Origin: an uncultured Alphaproteobacteria bacterium
GTDB taxonomy: Bacteria; Pseudomonadota; Alphaproteobacteria; RF32; CAG-239
Length of the DNA: 5,659 bases
Assembly: GCA_900551585.1 (NCBI GenBank)
Contig: URWU01000112.1
Coordinates: 1-5,659, forward strand
Direction of reading: 5' to 3'
Shown here: piece by piece, positions 5,610 through 5,659 of the stretch
Position numbering within the stretch: the first letter of the stretch is position 1
Layout: the number at the start of each line of letters is the position of its first letter
Translations under genes and position numbers: made by a program
Notes under the pieces: model-generated
The model's input: only the letters and a program-made list of their open reading frames with translations
Told to the model about the DNA's origin: nothing
Database searches by the model: none

Positions 5610-5659
5610 CTGTCTCTTATACACATCTCCGAGCCCACGAGACGGAGCTACATCTCGTA
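5610..5659 (+). other. Nextera/Tn5 sequencing adapter (artefact)
   Basis: Positions 5610-5628 are the Tn5 mosaic end as read in Illumina Nextera read-through. They continue through the standard CCGAGCCCACGAGAC tail to 5643. GGAGCTAC (5644-5651) sits where the 8-base i7 index lies and matches my recollection of Nextera XT v2 index N718. ATCTCGTA (5652-5659) is the start of the P7 sequence. This is untrimmed library adapter assembled onto the contig end, not genomic DNA and not a natural transposon. Confidence 0.98.

Noticed and set aside
5610..5628. Natural Tn5/IS50 transposon end
   Set aside because: The mosaic end is followed by the synthetic Nextera tail, an index-length barcode and P7 sequence, which occur only in sequencing libraries.

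Overview
The window looks like one short assembly contig from a moderately AT-rich proteobacterium. TypA and MurJ both read like alphaproteobacterial versions (Typ[15 protein letters not shown] and [14 protein letters not shown]; MurJ: FVRDMVLAGFLGAGAVSDAFF). I infer an uncultured, possibly host- or gut-associated alphaproteobacterium. That placement comes from recognising protein style, not from a search. The last 50 bases (5610-5659) are not biological: they are Nextera/Tn5 sequencing adapter, so genuine sequence stops at 5609.

Layout. 1-116: leader of typA, with a GC-rich hairpin and two tiny ORFs. 117-1934 (+): complete typA/bipA, a ribosome-associated GTPase. 1959-1993: perfect 16-bp terminator shared with the convergent genes that follow. 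2008-2526 and 2587-3090 (both -): tandem paralogues with a degenerate DUF1566/Lcl-like C-terminal domain, probably cotranscribed with the 3090 gene first. 3091-3218: AT-rich leader with repeated ATTCATTTT boxes. 3219-3497 (-): small protein with three predicted membrane segments. 3625-3762: no intact gene; on the minus strand this reads as the right end of an IS200/IS605-type element (tnpB tail, omega-RNA-like scaffold, terminal hairpin) without tnpB. 3766-3799: terminator. 3838-4089 (-): 83-residue protein of unknown function with a near-ideal promoter and ribosome binding site. 4293-5609 (+): 5' part of murJ, the lipid II flippase, cut by the contig end.

Two housekeeping genes (typA, murJ) flank an AT-rich accessory segment at about 2000-4290, which holds the duplicated genes, the small orphans and the mobile-element relic. 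No shared pathway links the accessory genes. The two most interesting points are the duplicated DUF1566-like genes, whose difference is concentrated in a C-terminal stretch bounded by a nearly invariant tail (a pattern reminiscent of diversity-generating retroelement targets), and the orphan omega-RNA-like relic. No reverse transcriptase, TnpB or Cas gene is present in the window.
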